A program made the translations under genes and the position numbers. The notes beneath the pieces are model-generated. The model was not told the origin of the DNA, searched no databases, and saw nothing but the letters and a program-made list of their open reading frames with translations. Source: CAVUWL01 sp963787415 (GTDB taxonomy: Bacteria > Actinomycetota > Thermoleophilia > Solirubrobacterales > 70-9). Taken from it: DNA of 64,000 nucleotides. The stretch's first letter is position 1. Each line of letters opens with the position of its first letter. Of the stretch, positions 34,119-46,500 are shown piece after piece. The stretch covers positions 124,001 through 188,000 of the forward strand of contig CAWBCO010000006.1 in NCBI GenBank assembly GCA_963787415.1, written 5' to 3'.

Positions 34119-36887
34119 CTAGCCGCGACGACCCTTGGCACGGCGATTTGCACGGTTGGCCTTCTTACAAGCTGCCTTCGTCTTCACCTGCTGGGTCAGT
34201 ACCTTGCCGTTTTGGCCGGTGAATTCAACCGTTGAGACGGTCGGTTCGCTGCAGAGACTTTGGGTATTTGCGAGGTAGCCCCGCGCACCGCCGAAGAGAG
34301 TGAAGCGAAAGTTGCCTATCGGGGCATCAGGGACGATAGGGACGACGGTCTTCAGACGCCCACCCTCGACTGAGGACGATTCGGCCTCCGGAGTGAGCAT
34401 CACCTGGCCACCGAGGATGAAGGCGAGGTGAGGAAGCAAACCGAAACCCGAGACTGCGTAGACCGGGCCCTTGAGCGGGGCTTCAAGCAGGGGAGTATTG
34501 GTCACCGCTTCCCCGATTGGCTGGCGCCCAGCGCAGTCGTCGGCGGCCAGTTCCGCCCGATCGCACAGGTTGCCAAGGTGGCGTTGGTCGATCTCAAAGG
34601 CTTTGGGCAAAGTGACGGCAATCGACTTGATGTTCGCGTCACCTGCTTTCGTGTTCAGTTCAACCGCCAAAGCAGGGTCCTTGCTGCGGACCGTCGCCTT
34701 GTGGCCTCCGAGTTGGGTGATCGACATCCTGGGTGCGAATGGCAACGTGGCGCAATTGGCGGCCTGAAAGTAGGAACTGAAGTTGGCAACCGTGCCCTGA
34801 TCGCCGATCCCTTCTGAGGCGACAGAGAAGGGAGAGCAGTTGGTCGGGTTGATCATGAACCTGGGACGTTCGATGTTGACCTGGATCGAGCGAAGGCGAA
34901 GCGGGATACCCCCGATGATCTCCGGCACGGTTTCAGAGTCGGCGATCACGTGGGCATCGAGGGGATCGATGTGGAGGGCGACTCTGACGACGACGGTGCC
35001 GTAGTCGTAGGGACCGGCGAGGGCCGGGGTGATTGCAACCAACGACAGTGGAGCGCCCTGGAAGGGCCCCGCCATGTAGATCTTGCCGATCGCGTGGAAG
35101 GGATGGGAGCCAGGTCCTGCGGCGACGTTTGAGCTGCCGATTTCTGAGGAGGCGGGGCAACTGGGTCAGCCTGCTCGGTGCGCCCCAGGGTGACCGCTGC
35201 GGCGGCGATCGAGGCCTCCGGGCAGTAGGTGACGCCATGGAGGTTTGCGGTAAGGCCGGGGGGCATGGTGAAGTTCAGCTTGCCCAGGTACTGATCGCCG
35301 TCTTCGCGGTTTAGCTTCAGGGTGAAGGCGCTAAAGGAGCCGGCAGTTGGAACCGTCGTGCCGGCTTCCAGGCTCGGGCTGAATGGACGCACTTGACCGG
35401 GGCACTGGCTGTTGTTTGGACCAGAGCTGGAGTCCGAAACTCTGGCTCGATTCCTGTTCGGCTAAGGCCGCGTCCCATGGGTAGAACTCCGCCGATGTCG
35501 TGTAGACCGTGCAGGAAAGGGGCGTCGCCATCAAACTCCGTTCGCCGGAGAATAGGTGAAGTTGAAATTCGTCGAACGGTGCCTGAGGAAGTTCTGGAAA
35601 TTCCACAGTCAACTGGCCCGTTTCGGGATTGGGCCTAACCATCCCAACCAACTTCGCGTTTATCCCAAAGCCCGAGGCGGTCAAAAACAACCGGTACTGA
35701 TCCCCTTGTTCGGGCTCGCCGATGAAGACGGAGCCTTGGAGTGGGCCGCTAAGAGCCTTTGTTCCTATCGAAAAGGTTCCGATCTTCGAATCATCCGGGC
35801 ATTCGGCCGGCCCTTCTGATTTGAAGTTGCCCTGCGCGTCCGTGCAGGCGCTTTGGCCGTCGGCTGCATCTGGGTTAATCGTGAAGCCAGCGGGAAGCGA
35901 CACGATTGCTTCTTTGAGCTCTGATGGCGAAGCCGAGAACCCGAGCGGCTGGGGATCGGTGAGCTCAACATCAACTCCCGTCGCGGAGTCGGTCTGGTCC
36001 GTGGTGGGGCTTGCATAGAGGACTGGATAGAAGGTCTCCTTCTCACATCCTTCGGTCCTCGGATATGAGCTTTCCTGTCTTGAGCTATCGGCGGGATCGT
36101 GGTACGTCTGGACTTCGAGGCTTGTCGCGAGAGGATTTTCGGTGCAGGTGGTGGGGTTATCGGTGAGCGGGTGGACTGGAATGCTTGCCGGAGTCGCTTC
36201 CCCTATACAGCTCGTGTTGGAGCGTTCGACGCAACCAGCGGGATTGCCCGGAGCCCCCCTGGGGAATCGTTCCTGATCGTGCCCCGATTCAGCCGGAAAT
36301 CCCCAAAAGGTCAATTCCGCAGCGGCGAGCGGAGTGAGCTGGGTGATGTCCTTGACAGTGAAGCGAAGGCCATAGTCTGAGGCGGTTCGTACCGCCACCG
36401 GTATCGAGATCGGGATGTTCAGCATCGGCACGATAAAGGCAAACTCCGCAGTCGCTCCGTTGCTTGGCACGACGTCATAAAGCGGCGCCGTGCCAAGCAG
36501 GTAGTTTGGGCTGCCTTTGTAATTGGCATGCAGGGTCACGAGACCGGCCTGGGAGACCGAGGGGCACTGATCAAGGGCGAATTCGACAAGAGCGCACTCG
36601 TTGATTGCGTTGGGATTTCCGAACACGCCCTGGGGGGCGTTGAAGATCACGTTTTGGGCGGCTTCTGGCGCGCCAGGATTTTCCAACTTGAAGGATGTGG
36701 TCAGATTCGGATGCCCGCCAGCCTGTGTGGTCGAAGTCGTCGTCACAAACGATTCGATCCCCTCTGATGCAAGCGCGGATGAAGCCAACGCCCCCATCGC
36801 AAGCAGACAAGCGGCGACGCCAAGGCAGACCGATCCGCTCCGTTTGCGGATCCGCTTCGCTTCTAGGGAGCCGTGGGGCCAGATCAT
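34119..36887 (-). pseudogene. Type B giant secreted protein (pair 2), two frameshifts
   Basis: ATG 36887 gives a signal peptide (LGVAACLLAMGALASSALA), then TTQAGGHPNLTTSF. Later motifs are GFTINPDAADG, LKLNREDGDQYLGKLNFT, CPEASIAAAA, GPYDYGTVVVR and MINPTNCSPFSVAS, and the tail ACKKANRANRRAKGRRG is basic. The frame breaks near 35405 (one extra base, QLW to SGPNNSQCPG) and near 35155 (one base missing in a CCC run). The start overlaps the upstream type A stop (ATGA). Beta-rich, probably at the cell surface; family function unknown. Intact length would be about 920 residues. Confidence 0.7.
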
Positions 36888-39800
36888 CGTCTGCTCCCTC
36901 GGTGGCGTTTGCGGTGATCCTTGCGGGCGTGACCCCTGCGAACGCAAGTCCGATGTCTCTTGACGAAACCCTTCCTGCAGGGCGCCAATTGCGGGCGGGC
37001 TGCGTTGCCCGCGCCTGAGCTGGCCCTGCTCGCGAGTTCCGGAGGGCCCGGCGCCGCAGAGCCCGGCCCGTGGCACTCATCGGAGGCCTTACATGGTGGG
37101 ATCGGCGGTTCATAAGGGAAGCCACCTTCACTACGCGCATCGTAGATCTTGACCAATGGGCCATTTTCGTCCTGCGGCACAAGAGTGTCATGGGTGAAGA
37201 AGTAGGCGTCGACTCCGTTGGCGCTGACCCCGAGAAGGCTAGAGGCAAATGGACTGGTCCCGGTTGAAATCAGACCGAGGCAACCGCCGGAGACCGCGCT
37301 AAACGTCAGGCTCGATTCTTGACAAGTTCCCGGGCCCGAACTTTCACTGATCGGCTGCCACTCATAGGCGTCCTCGGTTTCATCGAGATCTCGGGGAGCC
37401 AGGGCATCGGTTGAATTGAAGAACACCCGTCCGTCTTCCGTCAGGCTGAGACCATCTTGAGCCATGCTCGCATCGCCAGTGGCCCGGGCATTGGTCGGCG
37501 CGCAGGAGGCACATACCAATCTGCCCGAACCGGCTTCATAGCGATAGATCTCAGAATGCCCGGCGTTGTCATATTCGCTGAGCGGCTGAAATGTGGTGAA
37601 CACGGCGAACCGTCCACTCGCGCTGAGCTGGAAATCGGCCATACGTCGACTCGCTGATTCCTTGACCGCATCAACAACAACAGGGTCTTCTGGACTGAGT
37701 GTCGCGATGAAGGTAGGCCCAGCACCCGGCGCTGCAAAGTAGAGGTTGGGCTGATTGGCGATCCCGTTGGACTCACCGGCAAGGAGCTCTGGCGAGAGGA
37801 AGTAGACCGAGCCCGATTTGCCCGCCACCCCGCCGCCACCGCCGATTGCGACGGCCCCACAGTCTTCCTCAGCGCCCAGACCGTTCCAGTGTTTGCCATT
37901 TTGATTGGCTACCGGATCGCACGCGTCGGAGTTGCTAGGTCCCGACGCTGCGGTCGAGACTAAATGCAGGGTCGCCGAGCTTTCACCGACGTCGGCCCGA
38001 TAGATGTCGGCGCTTTCGTCTTCGTCTTCCCCAGTCAGTTTATCGATCGTCGTAAAGTAGACCCGGGTTCCGTCACTGCTCATGCCGTCATAGAGGACCC
38101 CGTGGCTCGCTGCTGGGGTCAGGTCAATCGAGTGGATCGAGTCGTTGATATCCATGTACAGGTGCCAGTAGACGTTGCCGTTGGAATCTTCAGATACCTT
38201 CTGACCAATCAGAACACGGGAGCCATCGGCCGAGATATCGAGCTCAGCGATCCCGTTTGAGTCTTTGTGGGCAGAATTGCAATCTCCCTCACCTTGCAAA
38301 CACCGGAGGGCTTCAGGAAAGTCTTCTGAACTCGGGGTATTTGAGATAACGTGCGTCTCTCCGGTCCGCAAGTTGTGATCGTAGATCGAGACGTCCGCAC
38401 CTTCGTTACCTCCTTCGGCAAAGCGTGAGGTCGAGCCAAATATGAAATGTTCGCCGTTGGCAGAGAAGTATTTGGCCACGTAGCCATCTGGCTTGGCCAG
38501 AGGCCCGGGAGAGATTGGGCCCGCCATTCCCTGAACTAGGGAACCATTGGGCAGGCGCAGGGGAATGCCGGTTTCCACTCCCGAACCAAAGCAGGGGCTG
38601 CAGATACCTTCCCCGGCGAACGCGAACGTATTTAGGCCCGGATCGGCTTCGGCAAGCGGTGATGAAAATGGCGGTCCCGCTGGGGTCCCGTTTGCGGGAA
38701 TGCCAACGTACCTTGTGCTCCACCCGTTGGCACCTCGGGTTGCGAGGTATGGATCCACCCCACGGTTGGTCGGATATCCGGTGCCAGGAATCCCCCCGTC
38801 GTGGACTCCATAGAGCACTTGCGAAGGGTTTTCCACATCGGGGTACTCGCCGAAAGGAGCCTCGCCTGGAACGAGGTCCGACTCGACGTCATAACCGCCG
38901 GTGTTTGCGGCCGAAACAAGCTCATATGCTCGGCAGTCTGGGAGAAGTGCACTGCCCGTCTGTTGGCGAACGTGGGCATTTGAGCAGCTGTCATGGAGCA
39001 CCTCGACAAACGGGAACGTCATGAACGTGCGTTCTGGCCCATACGTTGTTTCGGTCTGATTTGTTGCGACAATTCGATAGTGATACGTCGTTCCAGCTCT
39101 GAGATCAGTCACTCGCATGGATTCACTTTCAGGTTTCAACCCCGATCCAACGTCTGCAGCCTCAGTCGATGCACAGGAGCCCGCGGAACATGCGTCCGGG
39201 CCGTATTCAAAGCGATATGTGGTTTCGGCACCTTCAGGGTCGACGTAACCGTGTAGTTCGGCGCTGTCGGAATGTACATTGCTCACGAACTGACCGCCGA
39301 CAGTTGGAGCTTCGGACGCGGAGAATGTTTCGTCGCGTCCATCGAGGGCTCCACTGGGATTCGCAACCACCAACCGATAGTGGTACGTAAGGCCTTTGGT
39401 CAAACCGGTCAGATCGGCGCTGACAGGCGCGCTTGCGGAGCCTCCGAATGCCGCGCCCTGGGCGCAGGGCGCGATATTGCCGTAGGCCCCTGTGGGCCCC
39501 CATTCAAACTCACACTGCGTCGTGGTGACGCCTTCCGGAGACACCTCTCCATTCATTCGCCCCCCCAAAGGCAGAAAGTTTGTCGCCTTGTTCGTAGTCG
39601 GTTCGGGCAGGGTTCGCGTAATTCCAGGTTTGTAGATTAGAACTTCGCCGTGACCCCCTTCCCCAAAACCGGCTGTTTCCCCAACGTAGACAGTTCCGTT
39701 GTGTCCATTGACAGCAATAGATTCAGGTCTCCCATTTACCTGCCACGCCGCGATGTTGATCCCTGTTTCGGTGTACTCGCTTACTTCCGTATTGGGATAT

Positions 39801-40621
39801 TCTCTCTGAAGAAGGTATAGATCGTTTGTGGTCGGATCAACGGCAAGATCAAGCGTGTTTTGGGTAACGACTGCATATTGGAAGACTCCAGCAGAATTAT
39901 ATTTGTAGACCTTGCCATTGTTGAACTCCACATAGACATTGCCATTGGAGTCCACGGCCGTGCTGATTGGATCCGTAAACAGTTCAGTGTGGGGGACGAG
40001 GATGGATGCTCCGGTCGGTATCCCATCTGGTTCGTATTGGGTGACAATGTAGGCGATCGCCACATTGGCAACCCTAAGTCCCCCGGCGAGCCAGTAATCT
40101 CCCGAACTGGGTTCAATCGCCGGGCGGTATGGTCCGTAGATGGATTCGTACGGATAGCCGCCTTCAACCGGTTCGCCATTGGGGTCAAAGGCAGCGAGAT
40201 TCTGTTCGCCCGCGATGTAGATGCGGCCACGACTTCCGGCGTTGGCGGAGTTGTCAATGGCTACCTGCCCACGTCCATACCCTTCAAGCGGGAGCGAGCT
40301 GGTGCCAGAGCGGTTTTCCCCGCTGTAGGAGATGGGATTTCCCGTTTCGTCGAACTGGTCGAGTACCCGCTGTTCCGACGAGAGGACGAAAACGTTGTTG
40401 TTTTCTTCATTGGTAGCGATCGAGCGAATGCTTCCGGCACCGAATGGGCCCGCGGTTGACTGGGCCCCGGTGAAACCCGAGTAGAAGTCGTGTTCGGTCA
40501 CCTGCACGGCGAACGCCGGTGCGGCGACAGCCAGCAGCAGGGCGCTCGCCAGCGCGCTGGCGAGCATGCAGCGACGCAGCGGGACCCTCCCGCAGAATGG
40601 TCGAGTCGCATTTGCACTCAC
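36884..40621 (-). CDS. Type A giant secreted propeller/FN3 protein (pair 2)
   Basis: 1245 residues from a GTG that overlaps the previous stop (GTGA). A signal peptide ends near residue 38. Residues about 45-330 form an NHL-like propeller (TAVDSNGNVYVEF, SIAVNGHNGTVYVGE). Two FN3-like repeats follow, with the strands TYHYRLVVANPSG and TYHYRIVATN. From about 570 a second module begins with HVRQQTGSALLPDCRAYEL and contains PD40-like repeats (DGTRVYFTTIDKL, DGRVFFNSTDAL). The tail CRKGFVKRHRTC, then VRRGHARK, is strongly basic. No catalytic motif. Likely wall-associated, binding or sensing; function unknown. Confidence 0.8.
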   Translation of the reverse strand: MSANATRPFCGRVPLRRCMLASALASALLLAVAAPAFAVQVTEHDFYSGFTGAQSTAGPFGAGSIRSIATNEENNNVFVLSSEQRVLDQFDETGNPISYSGENRSGTSSLPLEGYGRGQVAIDNSANAGSRGRIYIAGEQNLAAFDPNGEPVEGGYPYESIYGPYRPAIEPSSGDYWLAGGLRVANVAIAYIVTQYEPDGIPTGASILVPHTELFTDPISTAVDSNGNVYVEFNNGKVYKYNSAGVFQYAVVTQNTLDLAVDPTTNDLYLLQREYPNTEVSEYTETGINIAAWQVNGRPESIAVNGHNGTVYVGETAGFGEGGHGEVLIYKPGITRTLPEPTTNKATNFLPLGGRMNGEVSPEGVTTTQCEFEWGPTGAYGNIAPCAQGAAFGGSASAPVSADLTGLTKGLTYHYRLVVANPSGALDGRDETFSASEAPTVGGQFVSNVHSDSAELHGYVDPEGAETTYRFEYGPDACSAGSCASTEAADVGSGLKPESESMRVTDLRAGTTYHYRIVATNQTETTYGPERTFMTFPFVEVLHDSCSNAHVRQQTGSALLPDCRAYELVSAANTGGYDVESDLVPGEAPFGEYPDVENPSQVLYGVHDGGIPGTGYPTNRGVDPYLATRGANGWSTRYVGIPANGTPAGPPFSSPLAEADPGLNTFAFAGEGICSPCFGSGVETGIPLRLPNGSLVQGMAGPISPGPLAKPDGYVAKYFSANGEHFIFGSTSRFAEGGNEGADVSIYDHNLRTGETHVISNTPSSEDFPEALRCLQGEGDCNSAHKDSNGIAELDISADGSRVLIGQKVSEDSNGNVYWHLYMDINDSIHSIDLTPAASHGVLYDGMSSDGTRVYFTTIDKLTGEDEDESADIYRADVGESSATLHLVSTAASGPSNSDACDPVANQNGKHWNGLGAEEDCGAVAIGGGGGVAGKSGSVYFLSPELLAGESNGIANQPNLYFAAPGAGPTFIATLSPEDPVVVDAVKESASRRMADFQLSASGRFAVFTTFQPLSEYDNAGHSEIYRYEAGSGRLVCASCAPTNARATGDASMAQDGLSLTEDGRVFFNSTDALAPRDLDETEDAYEWQPISESSGPGTCQESSLTFSAVSGGCLGLISTGTSPFASSLLGVSANGVDAYFFTHDTLVPQDENGPLVKIYDARSEGGFPYEPPIPPCKASDECHGPGSAAPGPPELASRASSGAGNAARPQLAPCRKGFVKRHRTCVRRGHARKDHRKRHRGSRR

Positions 40622-43525
40622 CGCTGCTGACCCCCTTCTGAAGCTGGGGAAGTCTGTCGGGGAACTTGCGTTCGGTGTGTTTTCCGAGCACAGGGGGTCT
40701 TCAGGGTCGGGTTTTGATCGGCCATGAGACCGTTCTGCCCGCTGATCTGCGCGGACACATGGAAGGTCCTGGCGCAGAGGCTGGTCGAGTTGACGAGCAG
40801 ACCCTTCGCCCCGCCGTCAAGGCTCAGATTGAATTTCGAGATCGGGGCATCCGGAACTGATTCAAAATCGGTTCGCAGTCGGCCTTTCAGGCTTTCGACC
40901 TGACCGACTAGGGCGACGTCGATCTGACCGTTTAATGCTGCGACTATGTCGGGAAGATGCCCACCGGAACTTCGTAGGTACACCGGCCCTTCAAGCGGCT
41001 TTTCCAACAGGGGCGTTTCTGCTCGAGCGAATCCGATATCGGAGCTTGGCGGGCAGCGTTCGCCAGGGGTCGTGCCTTCAGCGAAACTACTCCGAAGGCA
41101 GGGGCTCTTGAGGTGGGAGTTGTCGAGAAACTCCGAGTGTGGCAGGGTGACAATGGCCCGGGCGATGTTCGCGTAGCCCGAACCCTGAGGGTATTTGACG
41201 ACCGCCTTCAAGGCGGGATTTCCATCGTGCGCCGTAGCTCCGGAGACGATCATTTCTAGCTGAGGCGCAAATGCAAGGCGGCTGCAGTCTGCGACCTGAA
41301 ACGGCGTACTTTGGGAGGCGACCGTGCCCTGATCACCGCCGATTTGCGCGTTGACCGAGAAAGGGTCGCAGTTTGTGGGATTCAGCGTGAAGTTCGGCCG
41401 GTTCAGGTTGATCTGAATCGAGCGCAGGCGCAGCGGGATTCCGGCCAGGACTTGGGGAAGCGCATCCGAAACCGCGGTGATCTGAGCGGTCGTCGGGTCT
41501 ACTCGAAGGGCAGCCCGGACCACCGCGTCACCGAGATCGTATGGCCCCGACACCGCGGGTGTGATCACCACCAGACTGAGCGGTGCGTCATTGTATGGAC
41601 CGGCGAGATAAACCTTGCCGGAAACGTAGAGCGGGTGGGTCCCCGCACCCGCACCAGTGATCGCCGTTCCGATCTGAGAAGCGACGGGACAGCTGGACTT
41701 GGCCTCCTCAGCAAGACCCGAATACCCGGGCTGAGAGGCGGCGGCGATGGACGCGTCCGAACAATAGGGGACGCCCTTCAACGTCGCCAGAAAGCCGGGT
41801 GGGGTGGAGACGGTCAGCGACGCCAGATCCTGTTCTCCATCGTCTCTGTTCAATTCGAGGGAGAACGGACTGTGGGCGGCCGGCGAGCGGTTCGCGGAGG
41901 CCGCACGGAAGCTCGGCCTAAATGGCCGAGGGTTGGGCGGACACGGAGCTCCATCTGGACCTGAGCTGAGCGTGAAGTACTGGGTGGAGGTTTGCTCTGA
42001 AAGCAGGGAATCCCATGGGGTGAAGGTAGAAGTGACCGGGTAGGTGCCGCAGGCAATTGGCGTGGCCAAAAGCCCCCGTTCTGAACCGAAGAAGTGCATG
42101 TTGAAGTCGGAGAACGGAGATTGCGGAAGATTGTCGAAATTGATAGTCAGTTGCCCCGTCTGTGGATCGGGTGTCACGGTTCCGGCAATCTTGATGTGAA
42201 CTCCGAATCCGTTTGCAGCAAGGAATACGCGGTAGCGGCTTTCGGGCTCGCGGTTCACCGAGATAGACATAACCCGGAAGCGGTCCAGGAAGGGCCGAAC
42301 TTTCGATCGTGAGACTACCCACCTTCGAGTCTTCTGGGCATTGAGCTTCTTCCTCAGTTCCAAATTTCGCGGCTAGATCCGAGCACGATGTCTTTCCGTC
42401 CGCGGCATTTGGATTGATCGTGAACCCCGGGGGCAGGGTGATTGTTGCGGTCCGAATCTCTGAGGGAGATGGAACCGAGGGGCTCACTTGCTGAGGGACG
42501 TGAAGGTTGACCTGAATACCAGAGGGAGAGTCACTTGAGCTTGTGGTCGGCTCGGCGAACAGACTCGGGTTAAAGCTCAATTGGTCGCAACCGGTGGTGG
42601 CAGGCCAGGGAACCTGGGCCTGTTCGACACCGTCATCGTAGGAGTCAACCTCGAGTGATGCGGTCAGGGGCACACCGCAGGTCGTAGGATTGCTGATGAA
42701 CGGAATCTGTTCAGCATTCGACGCTATCCCGGCCGTCGTGTAATTCCTAAATCCGCATTCGTGCGGTTCCAAGAAATTCGTCCATTCGATTACTTCGGAT
42801 GCGTGAAGGCTTGAAAAGCATACGTTTTCCTTAAAGGGAAAGCGCAGCGCATTATGGATAGGATCCGCTGGTACCCCCCAAATCCGCTGGTACACTTCTG
42901 TGGTTGGGGTGAAACTGTGTACCGGAATTCCCAGAACGGAAAATCTCAGACCGTAATCGCTCTCCGTCCTAGGGTTTATAATCTCATAGATCGGAAGGTG
43001 GGCCAGGGGCACATTGAAGCCGATGAGCCCAACATTGTTTGGAGTGGGTTCCAAATTGAAAATCGGCACCAGCCACTTAAAGACGGCGTTGACGGCAGCG
43101 ACACCGACTTGGGTATCGACCGGACATGAATCCGTCGCAAAATCGACCTCCGTGCACTGAGGCGTCGCGTGTGGATTTCCGATTACCCCGGTTGGGTTGT
43201 TGACGATGAAGTTCTTGGCGTCAGAGCAATCACATCCGCCGAGTTTGTCGACCGTGCTGTGGTCCCCAACTGTCCAACCGGTGAAAATGTCGGGATGCCC
43301 CCCGGCCTGGGTCGTAGAGGGCGAAGCGGTGAAGTTGAAAATCGGAGTGCTCGCCTGCGCAACAGAACAAACCGATAGCTGGACCAAGGCCAAGATCGCA
43401 CTTAAGCCGAGGGCGCCGAGGTATGCCTTGAAACGGCTCCGCCGGGACCGAGCTGGCCCCTTCGTCCAAACTACTCCTCTTCGCACCGCAGCCTGACAGA
43501 CAAGCTTTGCCGCCGTCGTGATCAT
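40618..43525 (-). pseudogene. Type B giant secreted protein (pair 1), one frameshift
   Basis: The ATG at 43525 overlaps the upstream stop. The signal peptide is LGALGLSAILALVQLSVCSVAQA, then TTQAGGHPDIF. The first frame reaches GYVYLGEP and the second continues ESRYRVFLAANGFG, so one extra base lies near 42255-42270. Later motifs are SLELNRDDGEQDLASL, YCSDASIAAA, GPYDLGDAVVR and LNPTNCDPFSV. Joined length is about 970 residues. Unlike the other type B proteins the C-terminal tail is only weakly basic. Same unknown family as 34119-36887. Confidence 0.7.
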
Positions 43526-46500
43526 CCCCTGCTCCGGAGGTCATGGCCGCGACGTCGGTGGTGATTGCGGCGCCTAAAACGCTTCTTATCGTGTCGGGCG
43601 TGAGCTACTCTCGCGTTGCCTCCTTCACCAAGGGGCGCCGACGTTCCCGTCGGAATCGAACTTGGTGGCGATGATCCCGTGCCATGGCACTCATCAGCGG
43701 CTTCACAGGGAAGCGGCGCAGGAGTATCGAAGAAGCCGCCGTCGGTACGGGCATCGTAGAACTTGAGGAAGTTTCCGTTTTCGTCCTGGGGAACCAAGGT
43801 TTCGTAGCTCGAGAAATACACGTTGATCCCATCCGCACTGACCCCGATCAGTCCCGCGAACCTAAAGGTCGTCGAGTCCGACGATGAGCCATTCTGAATC
43901 GCCGAATCGACCGAGCCCGTGCCCGTTGTGATGAGTTGTGGCCGTCCAGCCACGTACTCGTACACGTCATGGATATTGTCCGTGTCCTGAGGGACCAGAG
44001 CTTCACCAGTGTAAAAGAATGCGCGACCATCATTTGACATAAAAAGACCGTTTTCGCTCGCCGTCACATCAGAAGTCGGAGGTTCACCACTCGGATTGCA
44101 CGACGCACAGACAATTGACCCGACAGTAGGACTAAAAATGTACATCTCCTCGAAGCCGTCATTATTGTATGGAGTGACTTGTTGGTTGGTGACAAAGGCC
44201 ATCGCGCCTCCGCTCGGAGAACACTTGAATGCGCTCAACTGGACCATTCCCGCATTCTGTTTCAAATCCGAGGGAGGAGCACGCTTCACCAGGCGAGAAC
44301 GTCGCCACGTAGTGAACCTGCCCGCCCTGGTAGAAATAAAGGTTCTGCTGGTTCAGGACACCCTTCTGGCCGTCAAGCTGTTCCGGCGAATAGAAGTAGA
44401 TATCGCCGCTTTCACCCGCGAGTGAATTGTCCGCACGCGTCGCTCCCCGGACCGGGACGACGCCGCACCCGCTCGTCCATTCCTGGACCGGTTCACAAGC
44501 GTCCGAGCCGCCTCCCGGCCCCTTCGATACGAGAGTGAGGGAGTCGGTCGCTTCGCTCCACATATAGAGATCAACGCTATGATCGGTGTCTTCCGCGACC
44601 AACTGGTCGGCGGTGGTAAAGAACACTTTGGAGCCGCTTTCGGTCATGCCGAGATAGTTCACATCTACGGGTTCTCCACCACTCATTTCGTCGCGGGACA
44701 CGACATAGGTAATGGCGTCGTTGACCCTCATGAACAACTCGACCCCCCCGTCCGGACCCTGGGTTGACATCAGAATGTGAGAACCGTCGGTAGACACACT
44801 GGGATACCAGTTTGTTCCGTGCCTGTTGCCGAACTCACTCGGAAAGGCAATCGCTTCGTTTGGGTCTTCGCTGGCCGGTTGCTGACGTATCGGGGTCCCG
44901 CCAGGGGTCGTCGATATGACGCTTACCTCGTTAGTCACAGTATTGAAATCATATGCGGACCCCGGTGCACTGACGAGGCCGTTGGGTGCGAAGGCGATGT
45001 TGTTTGAGGAAAACGCCAGATGGCTGAAGTCCGGTGAGGGCTGAATGGACCCGTTGAATTCCTTGGAATTCGGAATTACCCCGAGATCGGTCGGCCATTG
45101 ACCTAGGAGATTGCCTTCGGCGTCATAGACGTACGGCGCTTCAGATGCAACCGCTGGCCTCAGATTCGGCGGCTGGGTGAATTCTTCAAGTGGGTCAAAC
45201 GCAAGAAAACGATCCATTGATCGGTCGGTGAGTGTGGTTGACCCCGCTGCTGCCTCATCGCCAGGAATTCCGACGTACTTGGAAATCCAGCCAGTATCGG
45301 TGCGAGTTGCCACGTAGGTGTCTTCAAACAGAGCGTTCTCCGGATCACCAGTTCCGGGAATCTCTCCGCCTGTGCCGCCGTAGGCAAAGGTATTATCCGC
45401 ATAGGGTGAGTTGGGAGCGTTTGTGGTGAGTAGGGTGCCGTTGGCTTGCGCGGCCGAAACGAGCTCATATCCTCTACAGTCGGGGAGAAACGCTGTCTTA
45501 GTCTGCTGTCTAACTGCAGCGTTGGGACAATTGGGGGGGTAGAAATTGAAGGTCTGATCTGCAGACGCGACCGTGCCAAGAGCACTTTCGGCAACGACCC
45601 GATAGTGATAGGTGACGTGCGGTTCCAAGTTTTCAATGTGAATGCGACTTATCTGATCAGCCTGATCTGACCCGATGTCTTCGGCGGGAACGGGGGCACT
45701 GCTCCCGTACGTAGCTGACACTCCATATTCGAAATGGTAAGACGTGGCGACGCCGTTGGGATTGATCGTGGCCTCCAAGTCGGCCGTCTTGGCGCCGAGA
45801 TTGGTGGCGGTGACGCTTCTGATTGCGGGGGCTTCCGCTGCATGAAATGTCCGATCCTGCCCGATGCTCATACCTAGCCCATTTATTGCGACAATTCGAA
45901 AGTGATAGATCGGATTGAGCGTGAAATCGAGCCCTTCGATTGCAGCGCTCGCTTCCTGGCGATTTTCACCCGCCCCTTGGTCGACAGGCGACGTTTTCAG
46001 ACCGTAGCTTTCAGTGGTGCCGTATTCGAAGTACACGTGTGTATCCGTTCCATCTCCTGTATAGGATCCGCTCAACGTCGCTGTCGACGGCGTTATCTCG
46101 CTCGCGGGACCCGTGGTCAATCCAATCACGGGGGCAGCGGTTGTGAAAGTACGGTCTTCACCACGGCCAGCTCCGCTGCCATCGGTTGCGACGAGTCGAA
46201 AGTGATATTTCGTTGCGGGCTGCAACCCGCTGATTTCGCCGCTAGCTGAGGTCGTTTCGTTATAAGGGGTCGGAGCAACACAGGGGCTGCTGAGAGCCCC
46301 GCCGTATCCACTGGTTTCAAAACTCGCCTGATCGACATATTCGAATTCGCACCGCGTCACTGGTCCACCGCCGTCGAGTTCAATCGTTCCGCTAACAGTC
46401 GCGGACGTCCGGCCGATTTTTGGGCTGATGGCTGGGCTGACGGTCGGGACTGTTACGGGGGCAAACACGGCAACGTCCCCACCGCCTGTATTGGCCACAA

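Noticed and set aside
41311..41964. 217-codon plus-strand ORF
   Set aside because: Shadow of the type B gene on the other strand; no start signal and an Arg/Gly-rich composition.
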